NCBI RefSeq assembly: GCF_036588685.1
Contig: NC_086374.1
Span: forward strand, 19,708,886-19,772,885
Direction: 5' to 3'
DNA: 64,000 nucleotides
DNA from: Mytilus trossulus
Taxonomy: Eukaryota > Mollusca > Bivalvia > Mytilida > Mytilidae
Shown here: in pieces, positions 1-12,921 of the stretch
Numbering within the stretch: the stretch's first letter is position 1
Layout of the letters: every line of letters begins with the position of its first letter
Notes under the pieces: model-generated
Seen by the model: only the letters and a program-made list of their open reading frames with translations
Databases searched by the model: none
What the model was told of the DNA's origin: nothing
Translations under genes and position numbers: made by a program

Positions 1-120
1 CATACAAGACTAACAAAGGCCATAGGCTCCTGACATGGGACAGGCGCAAAATTGCAGCGGGGTTAAACATGTTTTTTGAGTTCTCAATCCTCCCCCTATA
101 AATCTAGCCAGTCTCGAAAA
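1..120 (-). repeat. PLE 3'-tail fragment
   Basis: This is an inverted relative of 63270-63360: both hold the same run of short blocks (a 'taaccccgc' block, 'gcgcctgtccc', 'caggagcc' and 'ggcctttgttagtc' in sense orientation). At 63 kb these blocks lie downstream of a Penelope-like RT relic, so this is read as a 3'-untranslated tail of that family cut by the window edge. Confidence 0.6.
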
Positions 121-454
121 AAACAAACGCATAAGAATATTTTTACCAGTTGCAATAGAGCAATACATTTTGTTATGATCGACAGTTGTTGAATTTCACC
201 CACACCAAACTCGATACATCATTTAAGTTTATCACAAAGAATGTGTTGTCGCTTTTGACTTTATCATTAACAAAAGACTTTCCGTTTTGAATTTTGTGAA
301 AAAATGTGCTATGACTTGATTTGAGAACATGTTGCGTTTAGACAGGTTTTCGATAAATGAAAGATTCGGTCTAGATATGTTTCAGCTAATCAGTTTTTCT
401 TGATTGAACTATTCTAACTGAATTTAATTCCATGGCAGGTGATGCATCAGGAAA

Positions 455-985
455 TGGGTTCTGTGCCAAATCAGGAATATGGCCATTCGTTGGTTTTCCC
501 GTTTGAATGGTTTTACACTAGTAATTTTGGGGCCCTTTAAAGCTTGTTGTTCGGTGTGAGCCAAGGCTCCGTGTTGAAGGCCGTACTTTAACCTATAATG
601 GTTTACTTTTTAGATTGTTATTTGGATGGAGAGTTGTCTCATTGGCACTCACACCACATCTTTCTATATCTATTGTTATATTATAGTTCGTTTCTGTGTG
701 TGTTACATTTTAACGTTGTGTATCCGTTGTGTCCTTTTTTCTCTTATATTTGAGTGTGAATTCTCATTACTATAATTTGTATTTGGTTTTGATGTTATAT
801 TTGTTATTCTCATCGTATTTTATCTAATCATGTCTGTTTTTGTGTGTGTTACATTTAATGTTGTATCGTTGTTACCCCGATTTTGTTTTTTGTCCATAGA
901 TTTACGATTTTTTAACAACAGTTTACTACTGTTGCCTTTATTTACCCTGTGGACGAATCTAGTCTAGCTGCTTTTAGATCCATTC
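455..985 (+). repeat. Mussel-type dispersed repeats
   Basis: Two adjoining repeat blocks. The first (about 455-660) has diverged relatives at 57890-58090 in the same orientation and at 9690-9830, 22476-22616 and about 47500-47560 in the opposite one; shared words include 'ttgtctcattggca' and 'aaggccgtac'. The second (about 660-985) ends in 'cagtttactactgttgcc' and has an inverted relative at 41885-42080. No coding potential is visible. They appear to be non-autonomous elements or tails of retroelements; I cannot name the family. Confidence 0.6.
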
Positions 986-1221
986 ATTCGAATCCATTAG
1001 ATTTAGAGATTTAAACATCGGGAAAATTGTGTCGCCTTTATCTGTTATACTTTGTTATAAATCAGGAAATACGTCCTTGGTTGTCTGTTTGTCATTTATA
1101 AATGTTTTGTTATTTGGCCAATTCTGTGTTGACTCCAGTTCAAAACAATATACTGTGAAGAGCTGGACAAAGGTTATGAACACCAGTATATTGTTGCATC
1201 GGCTTTCAAATATTTGGCTAT

Positions 1222-1267
1222 GAGCATTCCTGATGAAGGTAAATCTAGAAAAGCGCTTTGAACGCAT
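1222..1267 (+). ncRNA. Decayed hammerhead-ribozyme-like motif
   Basis: The motif reads 'gagcattC-CTGATGA-aggtaaatctaGAAAAgcgc...acgca'. It keeps the CUGAUGA box and a GAAA-like box in the right order and spacing, but stem II no longer pairs well. Five other such motifs lie in this window. It is read as a relic of a hammerhead-bearing retroelement and probably does not self-cleave. Confidence 0.4.
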
Positions 1268-1795
1268 TAAATTATCAAACGTGTTGTTTTCATTTTTTTT
1301 TGTTAGCAGACTTTATGTTCACTTTTGGATGTCTTTTGTCAGTTTTGGTTAATGTTGTTTTGTCGTGCTATCATATTGGCGTCCATCAAACATCTTTTTA
1401 CATTTAATCTATATATGACTTTAAATAAGGGAAGTTTCACCTGTGAACTGTTAACATAAGGAGCAATTGATATTCATCAATAGTAAACTAATTTTCAAAG
1501 TAAAGGTCTTTAATGGAATGTTGTCCCATCTTCCGTTTTTTTACATATCACACAGTGTTTTTTTGCTGCATAATATAAATTGAAATAATGCTAATGAAAA
1601 CAATGTTATAACAATTGTTGTGATATATAATAGGATTTCGGTAATAAATCAACTTTGCACTATATAACTTCTTTTTTAAATAAGAGTTCATGCTGTATAA
1701 AATGTGTAAATTACAAAAAAAAGGAATGCGGTTAAGTTATACGTAACACTAAAGTAATTGAAAAAAAATGCTGTTTAATTGGTATGCATAAATCT
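1268..1795. other. No gene seen
   Basis: AT-rich, with short poly(T) runs and no coding potential, RNA gene or clear repeat structure that I can support. Confidence 0.5.
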
Positions 1796-2046
1796 GATTA
1801 ATGTTTTGAGTTCAGTGTGTTTCTATACTATTTTGTGCCAGAACTAGCATTTCAATTGGTGACTGGTTGCGTGATTTACAATTACATTATATAAACAATA
1901 TTTAACAACAAAATGTTTTTATCTGTCTTTCTTACTATTTATTTTCCAATTTTAAAGAGAATCTCCATAGGCATATCCACATTGAATAGTTATCACATGT
2001 ACCCGATAGAATATTCAGATAAGAGTTCTGTGTACGTAAACTAGTT
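1796..2046 (+). repeat. Diverged direct repeat, copy A
   Basis: This copy aligns by eye with 2330-2636. In both, a 'gtgtgtttct' block is followed by 'ctggttgc.tga', 'ctgtcttt', 'tttaaaga' and 'cgatagaatattca' in the same order. Many substitutions and indels separate the copies, so it is an old duplication. Neither copy codes. Confidence 0.55.
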
Positions 2047-2329
2047 GATGATACTATCTAATACGGTGCTGTTTGTTTAGTTTGTTTGTTTTGTGTTTGT
2101 GGTTTTTTTTCTGTTGTTGTAGATTGATTTTGTATTTTTTAGTTTGCTATTAAGGGGTTTTTTCTTTGGGCTCATTTTAAAGAAGCGAGTTGTTTTTCTG
2201 TGCTGAATTGGCTGTAACTTATTCTTACAGGATTCATTAACAGTTTCATCTTAAAACTTCTGTTTTTGTTATTCAGAGTACTGTTCTTATAATTTGTCCT
2301 CAAATAATCCTTTCTTAATCTGTGATTTT

Positions 2330-2636
2330 TTAATCGGTTTGGTGTGTTTCTTTACTAATTTGTTCCAGAAAAGAGAAGCTGTTATTGTACGTTTGTAGTA
2401 TATAAGTTGATGGCTGGTTGCATGATTTTCATTAACATTTATCTTTACAGTGAAAAGTAATACATTTAATTAGACTATTGAATCAATATTAAGCAACAGA
2501 TTTTGTCAAACTGTCTTTATTTGTTTTTTTTCATTTATTTTCTAAATTTTAAAGAAAATATCAATTAAGATATCCCCATTGAATAGAAATTACGTACACA
2601 CGATAGAATATTCATAGTTCTGTATAAGAAAACTAG
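2330..2636 (+). repeat. Diverged direct repeat, copy B
   Basis: Partner of 1796-2046, about 560 bp downstream, with the same landmark words in the same order plus several small insertions. Nothing suggests a gene. Confidence 0.55.
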
Positions 2637-4080
2637 TATAAAAACACAGTTTTAAAACGATTGATAAAGCAACACCAATTTAGTGAGCCTACGAATTGAG
2701 AAAAGATCTTTAAAGACTACTTATATTAGGATCGTTCTGAACATATCTGTAGAAATCTTATTCAATAAAACAAATTAGGAAAGTTTGAAGTAAAAATGGC
2801 CATATCAAGTTACAGAAAGGATTTTCATTTTGTTATATAGACCAAGTTTTTCATCAGACTTCATTACTCTGTGATGCGTGCAAAAATTCTTATTAGGGAT
2901 GATTTAATCTTTGAATTAATTTCAAGGGCGATGTTAATATCAAAGCGCTCAAATTTGTAACAGGACAGGATTCTGATGTTTAATTCAAAATGATTGATAT
3001 TCCTTATTGACAATTTTTCAATACGGTTATTATTTTTGGAAAGGATCAACATTATAATATGAACCATTTTATTCGACCAAAAAGTAAATGCAAATCTTGA
3101 TAACACATTTCTTATTCTTTGCATAAACATTCAAGTCGTTAAATATTCAGATGTCACAATAGAGAGACTAAATATATATCATATAGTTCATATGGATATC
3201 TTACCATAAAAGATTCGTTGATTTCATTAGCTTGTGGTCCGTAATAGAATTTTCGATTATGTTTAGAATATTCTTTAAAAACTTAAATCAAACTCATATA
3301 TTAAATCCAGACTAGAATGAATTTATTAAAAGATTTGTGTCATTAGGTTTTGTTCCTAGATTTTTAACATCTTGAACACGTTTTAGTTAGATTAAAACGA
3401 TATGGAAAACCTAATTGGCTACTTCATAAAATCGTGGTTTTTTTTTCAAATTTATTTAAATACTATCAACACCACTACTACTTTATAAAAATAAAATTAA
3501 AAAAGAAACATCGATCTGCGGGAAAAAGTCATAACGGATAGTCCGTATTCAATGGCAAATTAAAAACTCAAAAAAATGGATACAACCTTCATATTCCGAA
3601 TTCGGTAAAGTCGTAGAAAATGGTGCTTTAAATCTGGTTTTATAGCTATCCAAACTTCTCACTTGTATGACTGTCAGATAAAATTCCAATGTATTGTCAA
3701 CGATGTGTGAACAAAACAAATGCTTGTGAAGGGAATGGATATGGCGTTTCTAATGTGGAAATTGGACCCGTAACTAATGTCCATACCTCTGTCAAATTCA
3801 GATCGTACTGGTTTTTCATATGTATAAATTCAAAAAGTGTTAAATGAAAATCTATGCGATTAAAAGACACTGTTAGAACATTTCGAGTATTTTATCGGAC
3901 AAATCACTACTTCAGGTTTGTATAATAAAAACATTAACATTGCCGTTTTGATCGAGAAAAAAAACAATATATAAAACTCATTAAAACGGCGTATGAAACA
4001 CATTCTGTTTAAATAATATATAAAAGTATTGTTGAAATTTTCCTCGGAAACTGATATGATTAAGATGAAAGATTTTGTGA
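2637..4080. other. No gene; decayed repeats
   Basis: There is no open frame with recognisable domains. About 3640-3740 is a mussel-type repeat ('ctcacttgtatgac') with inverted relatives at 4650-4740 and 5860-5990. The rest is AT-rich sequence in which I recognise nothing. Confidence 0.45.
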
Positions 4081-4084
4081 TTGA

Positions 4085-4150
4085 TAATGGAACACATGTG
4101 GAGCAGGATCTTCTTACTCTTTCGGAGCACCTGAGATCACCTCCAGTGAT
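4085..4150 (+). repeat. Short PLE 3'-tail fragment
   Basis: It contains 'acatgtggagcaggatct' and 'cggagcacctgagatcac'. The same words, inverted, occur at about 48530-48575, 49735-49795 and 61175-61235, where they belong to 3' tails of Penelope-like elements. Confidence 0.55.
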
Positions 4151-5855
4151 GACTACATTTTTGCCGATTATAACATTGCCATTAAAACTTAAAATATACC
4201 ACCTATGCATTTATGTTTGATTCATTCCTAGAATAAGGTTGGTTGAAATGCTTTTATTTTTTTAATTTTTACCTTTCTATCTTTATTTTTTTAAATAATC
4301 TAACAAAAAAAGAAAGTTCATAAAGTTGAATCAATAATTCAGGGCGTGTTTGATATCACAAAGTTTTTCGTAGATCTTTGTCAATTTCTCAGAATTGATG
4401 GTATCTCTAAAATATTGAAAAAGGCGACATAATTTGGTAAACTGTTACAAAATTTAACGGACGTTACAGGAAATTATAAGTTTTTTTTATTCTTGTCTTT
4501 CGCTTTTGTTATTTGTCTTTAAGTCTTTTTGCTTTTATTTGTTGACATATTTTTGTTTTTGTTTTTATAGCGATTTATATTATAATACAATGTTAACTGT
4601 TTAACCCCTATCTACGCTATGTTAACCTATTGTATCTGTTTTTATAGTTCACACATGCAACTGTCATACAAGTGAGAAGTTAAGCAAGCTAAACAACCAA
4701 GTTTAAATCCACTTTTTTTCTACAAAAGAAAATACAAAATGGTCTTGAAGTATAGATTAAATTATTTTATTGATGGTTTCATTTCGTATTTTTTATTCAA
4801 CCTCTCCTTATCCTTTATCTGTTAATGAAAACTATAAAGTCTGAATTCCCCAAAAATATGAGGTTCTCAAAAGGAACTTTTGTCCCTACGAAGTGTTCCA
4901 TAGATAAATATCTCAAATTTTACCTAACTGGCCATTAATATGAAATGTTCATAATCTTATTTATGTAGAATATATGAAATCAATATAAACATATCACCCC
5001 AATTTATTTCGATATTGATCTGGACACAAAATTTACGTAGTCTTTCAAAATCATAACAATGCGTGCATTTACCAATATGACCTTACCATCCCATCCTGTG
5101 ATCGTTCCTCATTATTATCACAATATTATATGATATTTTATTCACATACCAGATAGCTTAAATTATCAGGAAATGCTTAGTTTGAACAAACAGTAACAAC
5201 CATCTAAGTTAAAGTAAAGTTACGATAATCATCGTGATTTTTTGTATATCGATTTGCGATCTTCTTGTTGCTTTCAGATCCTTTATGACTTAACAAACGT
5301 ATGCTAACGATATCCCTTCCTTTAGGAAAAAATTCTTCAATGGCACTGCTTATAAATATTTTTCTTGACATAATACGAATATAAACATAAGCTGTAACAG
5401 TGGAGAAATCTGCTTTCTAAAATATCCTTATAAATTTGTGTCCGCCATATTGTGATTGTCGTCATTTCAGTTACAACCATCCCGTTGACACCAGTGACTG
5501 ACGTTGTTTATCTTCTTATTAAAATATTTTTGTGACATAATTCTATTGTACCTGTTCTTTATTTCAGTGATTGGAGAATCATCCGGTTTTTGTGCTTTGT
5601 TTAATTATAATTTATGTATTCTTATCTTTCAGTTTTGCAAATATGCTTTGTCAATTTGCCAACAAAAGACGGAGGAATGTACTTTTACATCCCAGCATTG
5701 TGTTATTGTCCCATAAAAAAGGTTTGTTCACATATTTGTTTGTATTTATAATGTTTAAAATGAAAAGACAATGTTGTTTGCAATCCCCTATTTTTGAAAT
5801 TTTTAACCATTTTGTCTGTTAGTTTTGTTCAACCATCATTGTCAATATAATGAAA
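4151..5855. other. No gene; AT-rich spacer
   Basis: There is no supported coding region. 4650-4740 is a fragment of the 'cacttgtatgac' repeat family in inverted orientation. The remainder has no structure I can name. Confidence 0.4.
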
Positions 5856-6110
5856 GTTTATGCGACTTTCATACAAGTGAGAGGTTAAATAAAGGCAACA
5901 GCAGTAAACCGCTGTTCAAAACTCGTTAAGCTAGCTATACCATCAGATTTAATCCACCATTCTTTCTACTTCTGAAAATGCCTGTATTAAGTCAGGAAAT
6001 GACATTTGTTGTCTATCCGTTTGATATGTTTGAGATTTGGACTTTGCCATTTGATAACGGATTTTGAATCTTAATTAGTGTTTAGTATTTTTTGTGATTT
6101 TACTTTAATC
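5856..6110. repeat. Dispersed mussel-type repeat
   Basis: It holds the 'catacaagtgagaggtta' block, an 'aataaaggcaacagcagta' block shared with 41895-41915, and a 'gtcaggaaatgaca...tatccgtttga' block that is inverted at about 58870-58910. It is read as a non-autonomous repeat of unknown family. Confidence 0.5.
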
Positions 6111-6379
6111 GAAAATACATATAAATTGTATGAAAAATAAGCTATATGTGGTGATATCAATATCAGTCACGATTGCAAAGGCTTTATCACATCTTTAAGC
6201 TGTCTCTAATATCCGTCACTTTTGCAAAATGTTTATCAAATCCTTAATCTGTTTGACGTCATGTCAAACGCTTAATAAGAACAACGTTATGTCACATAAA
6301 ATATCTACGTGAGGAATATTTATATATCTCCAATTCTTACACGATTTGTCCTTTTCCTGACATGGCGATTATGTGAATC

Positions 6380-6545
6380 TAATAAACGTGTAGTTCGTTT
6401 GATCACAGTCCTTCAAAGGTTAAAATTCAATTATGACGTCGAATTTTCTCTGAATTTCAATTTCTTTTGTGACGGCATAAAAAGGCGATCAGTGGATAAA
6501 TATCGTATCACACTCGGTGCAGTGCTAGATTCTATGTATAACACA
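6380..6545 (+). repeat. Hairpin-element fragment
   Basis: It contains 'ggataaatatcgtatcacac', the arm sequence of the hairpin element at 42858-43016. Its upstream part (about 6385-6487, with 'gacgtcgaattttctctgaa' and 'tgacggcat') is inverted at about 43100-43215. It is therefore a partial copy of the same family. Confidence 0.6.
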
Positions 6546-7164
6546 TTGTATTTGATATGGCTTGTTCAATATCACACACCCTATCAACCTTCAACTATTA
6601 TTATCTCTCGGGCAGAGCTATTGAGTATATATTAGTGTTGCGGGTTGATGCGAATGTGACACTGAAAAATCTATTTTCTCTATTTGAATCATGTTTAAGT
6701 TTTTTCAAATATTCCACAAATGAAGTAAACACGACTGTTAAAGTCGTTTCATTTCATAAACATACTTTTCTTTTTTCGGAATACACCGGGTTCTTCCAAA
6801 CCAAAAGCGGGTTTCGACAACATACTTAAATACGGCTAATGAAAACTCTACCAAACAATATTTGATTGAAAATAATAGTTTTACATTTTTCACACTATAT
6901 ATTGGCCTGTGAAGGAAGTCAACTAAGATATCTTTGATTGAATGTAAGGGTAAAGTATATAATTTTTCATACTAACGAATATTAACTGTAGTGTGTATAC
7001 GTGTTTTCACCATAAATTGTTGAAAAACGCTGACATACTTTCATGAGAACTATTTGAAAAGGCTTCAAATTTTTCATGATTTGATTTTCCATTGAAAGAA
7101 GATCATGATACCAGTCAGTTTCTCAAAACCTGTACTTTATGGTTATTTTGTATAAAATTAAATG

Positions 7165-7290
7165 GAAAATGGAAATTGGGAATGTGTCAAAAAAACAACA
7201 ATCCGACCTCAGAATAAAAAGCAGCCGAAGTCAACCAATGCATCTTCAACAGAATATGAAAATCCTGCAACGGGAGGCGGATTTAAGCAG
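7165..7290 (+). repeat. SINE-like dispersed repeat
   Basis: It carries 'aatgtgtcaaaaaaacaaca', 'cgacct' and 'ggaggcgga' in an order shared with 11025-11130 and, inverted, with 63425-63560. The 63-kb copy lies in the 3' tail of a PLE, so this may be a detached piece of that tail. Confidence 0.5.
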
Positions 7291-8190
7291 AACCCTTTCC
7301 TTTATTCATGAATTAAATTTTAATAGATATATTAAATGGCCTCTAAAAATATACATGTTCACCTTTGACATTAAATTTGAAAAAGGAATAATCTAGGAGA
7401 ATGCACACTGTTTATTATTAGCAGATTCTCAATCAAATATCATATTTCCATTAGTTAGAGGTATATCTCAATTAAAACTTAATCACAAAATAGTGAAGGG
7501 AATGATTCGTTATTTTGTGTTTCTTGAAGCAAGTAAGAAATGAACAAAGTTATACTTAGGGATTGCATGTCTCGAGTCTTTGAAAGTTATTCTTTATTCA
7601 TCAGACGAAGAGCTTCAGATATTTATACTCCAATGCATTGAATTTATTTTGAGTGCATTTAATAGAAACGTTTTATTTCTATAATTTTGAAAGTCTTTTT
7701 TCACGAATTCGACCTAAATGTAGGATAAATATATGATAAATGCAGACCGGAATAGACAATTCAAATACATCATGATGTGATTTATTTTTATAACTAATGT
7801 TTTATTTTGCTTATTTTACTCTCCTAATGATATACAGGCTGTTAGTCAGTTCTGATAAATGTTTCTATATTTATCTCACATTATAAACTGTTTCAATGGT
7901 TCAATAAAAACTCATGAATGATTAAATGAAAGTAATAATAAATATCATCTGAAATGATAGATAGTTTGTTTATTGTCCAGCTTTTTTATAATATAAGTTT
8001 GTTGTGTTAATGATGTAATTATTTATTTCTACAAATAAAATGTAAATATTTTAATAATATTCATTTACCAGAAAACGAAGGTTCTAGCCTCCTATATTAT
8101 ATATAATTATATATAAATATACTAAATAAATAAATGATTTGGAAAATACGTTGAAGGTATAAAAAGTCATGAGAATTCCGAATGCAATAA
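7291..8190. other. No gene seen
   Basis: AT-rich spacer with a short 'atatat' stretch near 8095-8125. I see no coding, RNA or repeat feature that I can support. Confidence 0.4.
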
Positions 8191-8194
8191 GGTT

Positions 8195-8345
8195 CTATCC
8201 GGGCACTCTGGTTCTAAACCCTGGTTCCATCTGGGTTGTTTGGTTCTGAACCTTGGTTCTTTTGTTCGAAACCATGGTAACTGGTTCAACATCAGGGTTG
8301 TTTGGTTATAGCAACCCGAATTCCTGGTTCCATCTGGGTTCTTTT
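8195..8345. repeat. GGTTC-rich degenerate tandem repeat
   Basis: There are repeated, imperfect copies of 'tggttc..aaccctggttcc', 'atctgggttgtttggttct' and 'ctggttccatctgggtt'. They form a local minisatellite-like cluster that ends about 30 bp before the left edge of the 12.8-kb duplication. Confidence 0.6.
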
Positions 8346-8515
8346 CTAGATTATTCTAATGTTCCCGTTGAACTTGAAGAAGATAACCACAAGTATCCGA
8401 ATAAAAAGGTAAAGTAGGTCAAAGACGCTAAAATTGGTTTATAACATTAAACATTTCAGGTTCGACGGTTAAAGAAGCTGTAAGGTATTTATTTTCTCAT
8501 TCTAATGATTAGGAA

Positions 8516-9050
8516 ACTAGATAAAAATAAAGCATCGTTTAGATTTTAAAAATATATCGAAATGGTTCATTATATCGAACATTATTTTATTTAATTCAGT
8601 CGTTCTGTTTTTATTTATTTCCTTTAATATTTCTAGACGTTTTAAAACAACAAAATTTGGAGACCTGTCGTTCAATTTGCCAACGATATATGCATCTAGC
8701 CACTTCACCAGTTGACGACTTGCATATATATTTAAATGCACATTTAAAGTTCGAATGCATTTTATTTAATAGCTGCTTTGTAATAATATCAGATTTGATA
8801 GAAATACGTGTGAAGTATATAATATGTAACAAATCGTTTTGTTCAAAACGGAATCTTAAAAGACATATAAAAAGAAAGTGATGATCAATTCAAGTTTTAT
8901 TGAAAAATAAGTTATAAAATATAAAAAAAATGTATATGTACAATAAATTTGTCAAATTTGATACAACTTGTGAAATTAAGGGATGCATATAATCATTTTA
9001 GGCCAAAAAGAATCAAATCAAAATGCAGATTGAGTATTTTTATAATAAAA
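8516..9050. other. No supported gene
   Basis: A 74-codon plus-strand frame (8657-8881) ends in something like half a C2H2 finger (C-N-K-S-F-C-S-K-R-N-L-K-R-H). It has no second zinc ligand pair and no exon structure I could find. I treat it as noncoding. The same holds at 21302-21836. Confidence 0.4.
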
Positions 9051-9051
9051 T

Positions 9052-9067
9052 TGTGTGTGTGTGTGTT
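9052..9067. repeat. (TG)n microsatellite
   Basis: A short run of alternating t and g. The duplicate copy is at 21838-21853. Confidence 0.8.
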
Positions 9068-9204
9068 AATGACAGTGCTGGTGGAATGCGTAGCACCAGC
9101 ACACTAGTCAGAACTTCTGTGTTGGTACCATAGAAAAGGAACATAAACTGCGGAGTTACTCTAGTCCGTTCGTCCCGAACGTCCAAAAAAAAAAAAGGGT
9201 TCCG

Positions 9205-10505
9205 TTGTTTTAACTTTAGTGGCCTCAACCAAATACTAAAAAACTTATACACAAAATAAAAAGAAGATGTGCCAATAAGAACACTCCACAAAAGACTAAA
9301 TGATACAGAAATTAACAGCTATAAGTCACCCTATGGCCTTCGACAATGAGCAAAGTCCGTACCGCATAGTCAGTTATAAAAATCACCGAGAAAAGAAACG
9401 GACAAATTATGTACAAAAAATGAAAAAAAAAAATATGTAACACATAAACAAACGACAATTCATGAATTAGAGTTTCCTGACCTGAGTTTCATGCTAGCAG
9501 GATCCCCACCCTTCACCTCTTGTGGCATGAGCGCCAAAGAAGAACTCTCCACAAGAGACCAGGTAACACAGAAATTAACAACTATATGTCACCATACGGC
9601 TTTCAACAATGAGCAAATAGATAAAGAAGATGTTGTATGAGTGCAAATAAGACAAATCTCTATATCCAAATAACAATTTATAAAAGTAAACCATTATATG
9701 TCAATGTACGGCCTTCATACGGAGCCTTGGCTCTCACCGAACCACAAGCTATAAAGGGCCCAAAAACTACTAGTGTAAAACAATTCAATGGAGAAAACCA
9801 ACGGTCTAATCTAAATTAAAAAAACGAGAAACGAGAAAAACGTATAAATTTCACAAACAAACGATAACTACTGTACATCAGATTCCTGACTTAGGACAGG
9901 TGCAAACATTTGAAGCCGGATGAAACATTATTATAACATCACAACATAGAAAAAAACACGATAAAACGAAATTCAAACGAGGAAAGCAATGGACAAATGT
10001 ATAGGCCACTGACTTGCGACTGGCACATGCATACTAAATAGGGCGGGGTTGAATATGTTGGCGGGGTCTTCACCATCTCCCTAACCTAGGACAATGGTTA
10101 TTTCCACATACAAAAAAATGAATTTGAAATTTGGTAGCGTCACTTTTACCGTTCAAGAGTTATCATGTTCCTTTAAAAACATAGAAAATGCTGAATTTGC
10201 GTTTTCGTTCTTTTAAATAAGTTTGACTAATTCAAATTTTATAAACCTTATACGTAATGCGTATTACCCAATAACACAGCTCTATCAAGTTCGATATTGG
10301 GTGGTGTTACTGTTCAAGAGTTGTTAGATATAAGAAGTTGGTACTGGTACTAATGATACAGATATCAACACGTAGACTAAAGATAGGAAAGATCATGCTT
10401 AATCTGTTGTTTCTGTTCTTTAACTTTAGTTTGCCTCAACCAAATGTTTTGAAACTTATACACAATGCTTATGGTCACTTAACAGTCAAAATTACGTGAA
10501 TCTTG
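9205..10505 (-). repeat. Cluster of molluscan dispersed repeats
   Basis: 9295-9830 holds successive diverged pieces with 'ggccttc..caatgagcaaa' and 'acggagccttggctc', inverted relatives of the 455-660 family. 9870-10080 holds 'cctgactt.ggacaggtgcaa' and 'gggcggggttgaa', related to the PLE tail at 63290-63340. 9205-9260, 10110-10320 and 10420-10500 share 'aactttagt..cctcaaccaaat' and 'aacttatacacaa', a repeat family of its own. Nothing codes. The same cluster recurs at 21991-23291. Confidence 0.55.
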
Positions 10506-12921
10506 TTTCTATATGTGGAGTTTACTTGTGTTTTCTTTTCACAAGCAGGGGCATCTGTGGCCCATAGACATATTGTACATTTATTTCAGTAAACGGTTTA
10601 TTTACTTCCTTTGGCTTCTACTTCTATTAGAATTAACTTGCATATTTTATTTAGGATTGCGGTGCAGTTTGATAACAGACAGTAACCAGCATAAAAAAGT
10701 GTTTCACTAGATTGAGCTCTTTGTCTAAGTGTACTTTAAAGGTTCTTCGCACTGAGTTCAGTTTATTGATATGCGTATACCTTCATGTGATTTTTAAGAT
10801 GCTTAAACAGACTATCCATATCAACATGTCCATCAAATTAAATCCAAGGTAAAATGATTGAACCATTTTGAATCATCAATCTATCACAACTTGCATTACA
10901 TGGTGCTACTAGAGCAGTAAATATTCTTTCTAATTTTCACAGCAATAAAAAGATTTAGTTTTCATTTGATCAAAACATTCTTCATATCAAAAATTGAGAA
11001 TGGAAATGTGAAATGTGTTTAAGAGACAGTAACATGACAAAAAAGCCAAAAGCAGTCAAAGAACACCAATGGGTTTTTAACAAAGTGAGAAAATCCCTCG
11101 CCCGGCGGCGGACTTCAGATGGCTCTATAACAAAATGTGTACAGTCTAGTTCAAACTCCAATACATAAAACCGATCTTACAATTAAAAATATACAAATAT
11201 ATCTAAATATTTAATATAGATATAAAAATATTAGATATGAGTGCAATCAGACGATTCTCCATATACTTCAAACAGAATATACAAGTTGTACAATGAGGGC
11301 AAAGGTCAAGATCATATAAAGTTTCTCGTGCCACAAGACTCACCATCTTATGACAATACATCTTCATGCTACATATTCAGAAGCAAGGTCAATTTAGAAT
11401 TATACTTCTAGGTCAGGGTAATATACAAAGGAACACACTGTATCATGATGATACACCCACACTGCATAGGTCAAGAGTCAAAAAGTCAAAGGCTGGTCAG
11501 GAGTTCCATGCCAAAAAAAAAAACCCACAAAGCAGTCCTGCACGAAATTTCATAACGTATCAATGTCTCATGGCATGATGCACTACACATGCCGAATACA
11601 GCAAACATAGGTCAGGGACAGAAACAGAAGACATGTATCTAAACTCAATAGAACAGTACTTGTATTTCAGGTCACTATATGCAAGTGCCTTCATCATAGA
11701 ACATAAACTCTATTCTATCATACGAATAATGCAATAAGATGTTAAAAAGACAAATACTTAAGTAGTCAATATCCATAAGTATGCTAATTATTTGTTGAAA
11801 AGTGGTTGTCAATAAAATATATAAAGCATTTTGATAATTTATCTTGCATAGAACGATTTTTTCTGATCCAGTACTGTTTTAAAGAGTCACAATGATTTCA
11901 TTCTATCTAAAAAAAAAAATATTTGTATCTAGTATGTATTAACCTTTTATTGTATGACAAAGTTTAGAATAAGAATTAAATGGTAGATAAGTAATAATAT
12001 TTTGCAGAATTCATCTTTGTTTCGAAAAAGAATTACTTGACACGAATTAAGAATATCCTGTCCATAACTATAAACAAAATTTCACTGGGCATAAGAGTAT
12101 AAACATCACTAGAGGTTAACCAATCAATATTCACTATTTTTTTTCTTGTGCGCAGATTGTAGAAACCATGTAACCATATTCTAAAACAACTGTATATAGA
12201 AATGGTGGTGCTTTGAAACACCAAATATATATGTTTATGACTTGGTGGTATTGCAGCTAAAGAAGACTTTGATGTTGAATAAACAGAATGATATTTTTAC
12301 CTTTGTTATACTGGTTATTTTAAGTATTGCTGCAAAGTTTTGTCATAATCAGCTCAATAATTGGAAAAATTCAAGTGTAATGGGAAACGACATCATTAGC
12401 GATTCGACCAAAATTTCTTAAAAAAATCCAAATAAACCAATAGACCAATAAACATTCACATATGTCTCTCACCTATCCACACACAGTTGAATATGAAACA
12501 CAAGATGAGTCATGGGTAATAAATACCACTAAAAGACCTCTTTTTCTTGATTATGTGGTTCTTTTTGTCCATTTAAACACTCTATTTTCACAAATTTCCA
12601 TCATTTGTGGCCATTAAATAAAAATGAACGGGTAACTTTCACTCATTTATGCAACAAATGTGAAAATAAAAGAGTAATTGAAGTTTTCAAGCTGAAAGGA
12701 CTATCCATATTAAAGCCTCAATGGAGTCATTAGACTTAAATATAAGTCCATACGTTACAATAGAGGGACATAAAAAAATTCCCATTTAATAAACAATTTG
12801 TTGCTTCTGCTTCAAAAATAGTTTCAATTACTTGTAACTATTTTTTTATTACAGTATTATTTTGGAAAATGTTTTCTTTTTTCTCCAAATATAAGACAAA
12901 AGTCATAAAAGGGTCTCCAAA
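10506..12921. other. No gene; one SINE-like repeat
   Basis: 11025-11130 is a diverged member of the 7165-7290 family ('agagacagtaacatgac', 'ggcggcggacttcag'). The rest is AT-rich without supported features. The same content recurs at 23292-25707. Confidence 0.45.

Noticed and set aside
3860..4210. 116-codon minus-strand frame
   Set aside because: It overlaps the antisense of a PLE tail fragment and has no recognisable domain; the plus-strand frame over the same bases is also repeat.
8657..8881. Possible C2H2 zinc-finger exon (N-K-S-F-C-S-K-R-N-L-K-R-H)
   Set aside because: Only part of one finger is present, no flanking fingers or splice sites support an exon, and the overlapping antisense frames are equally open.
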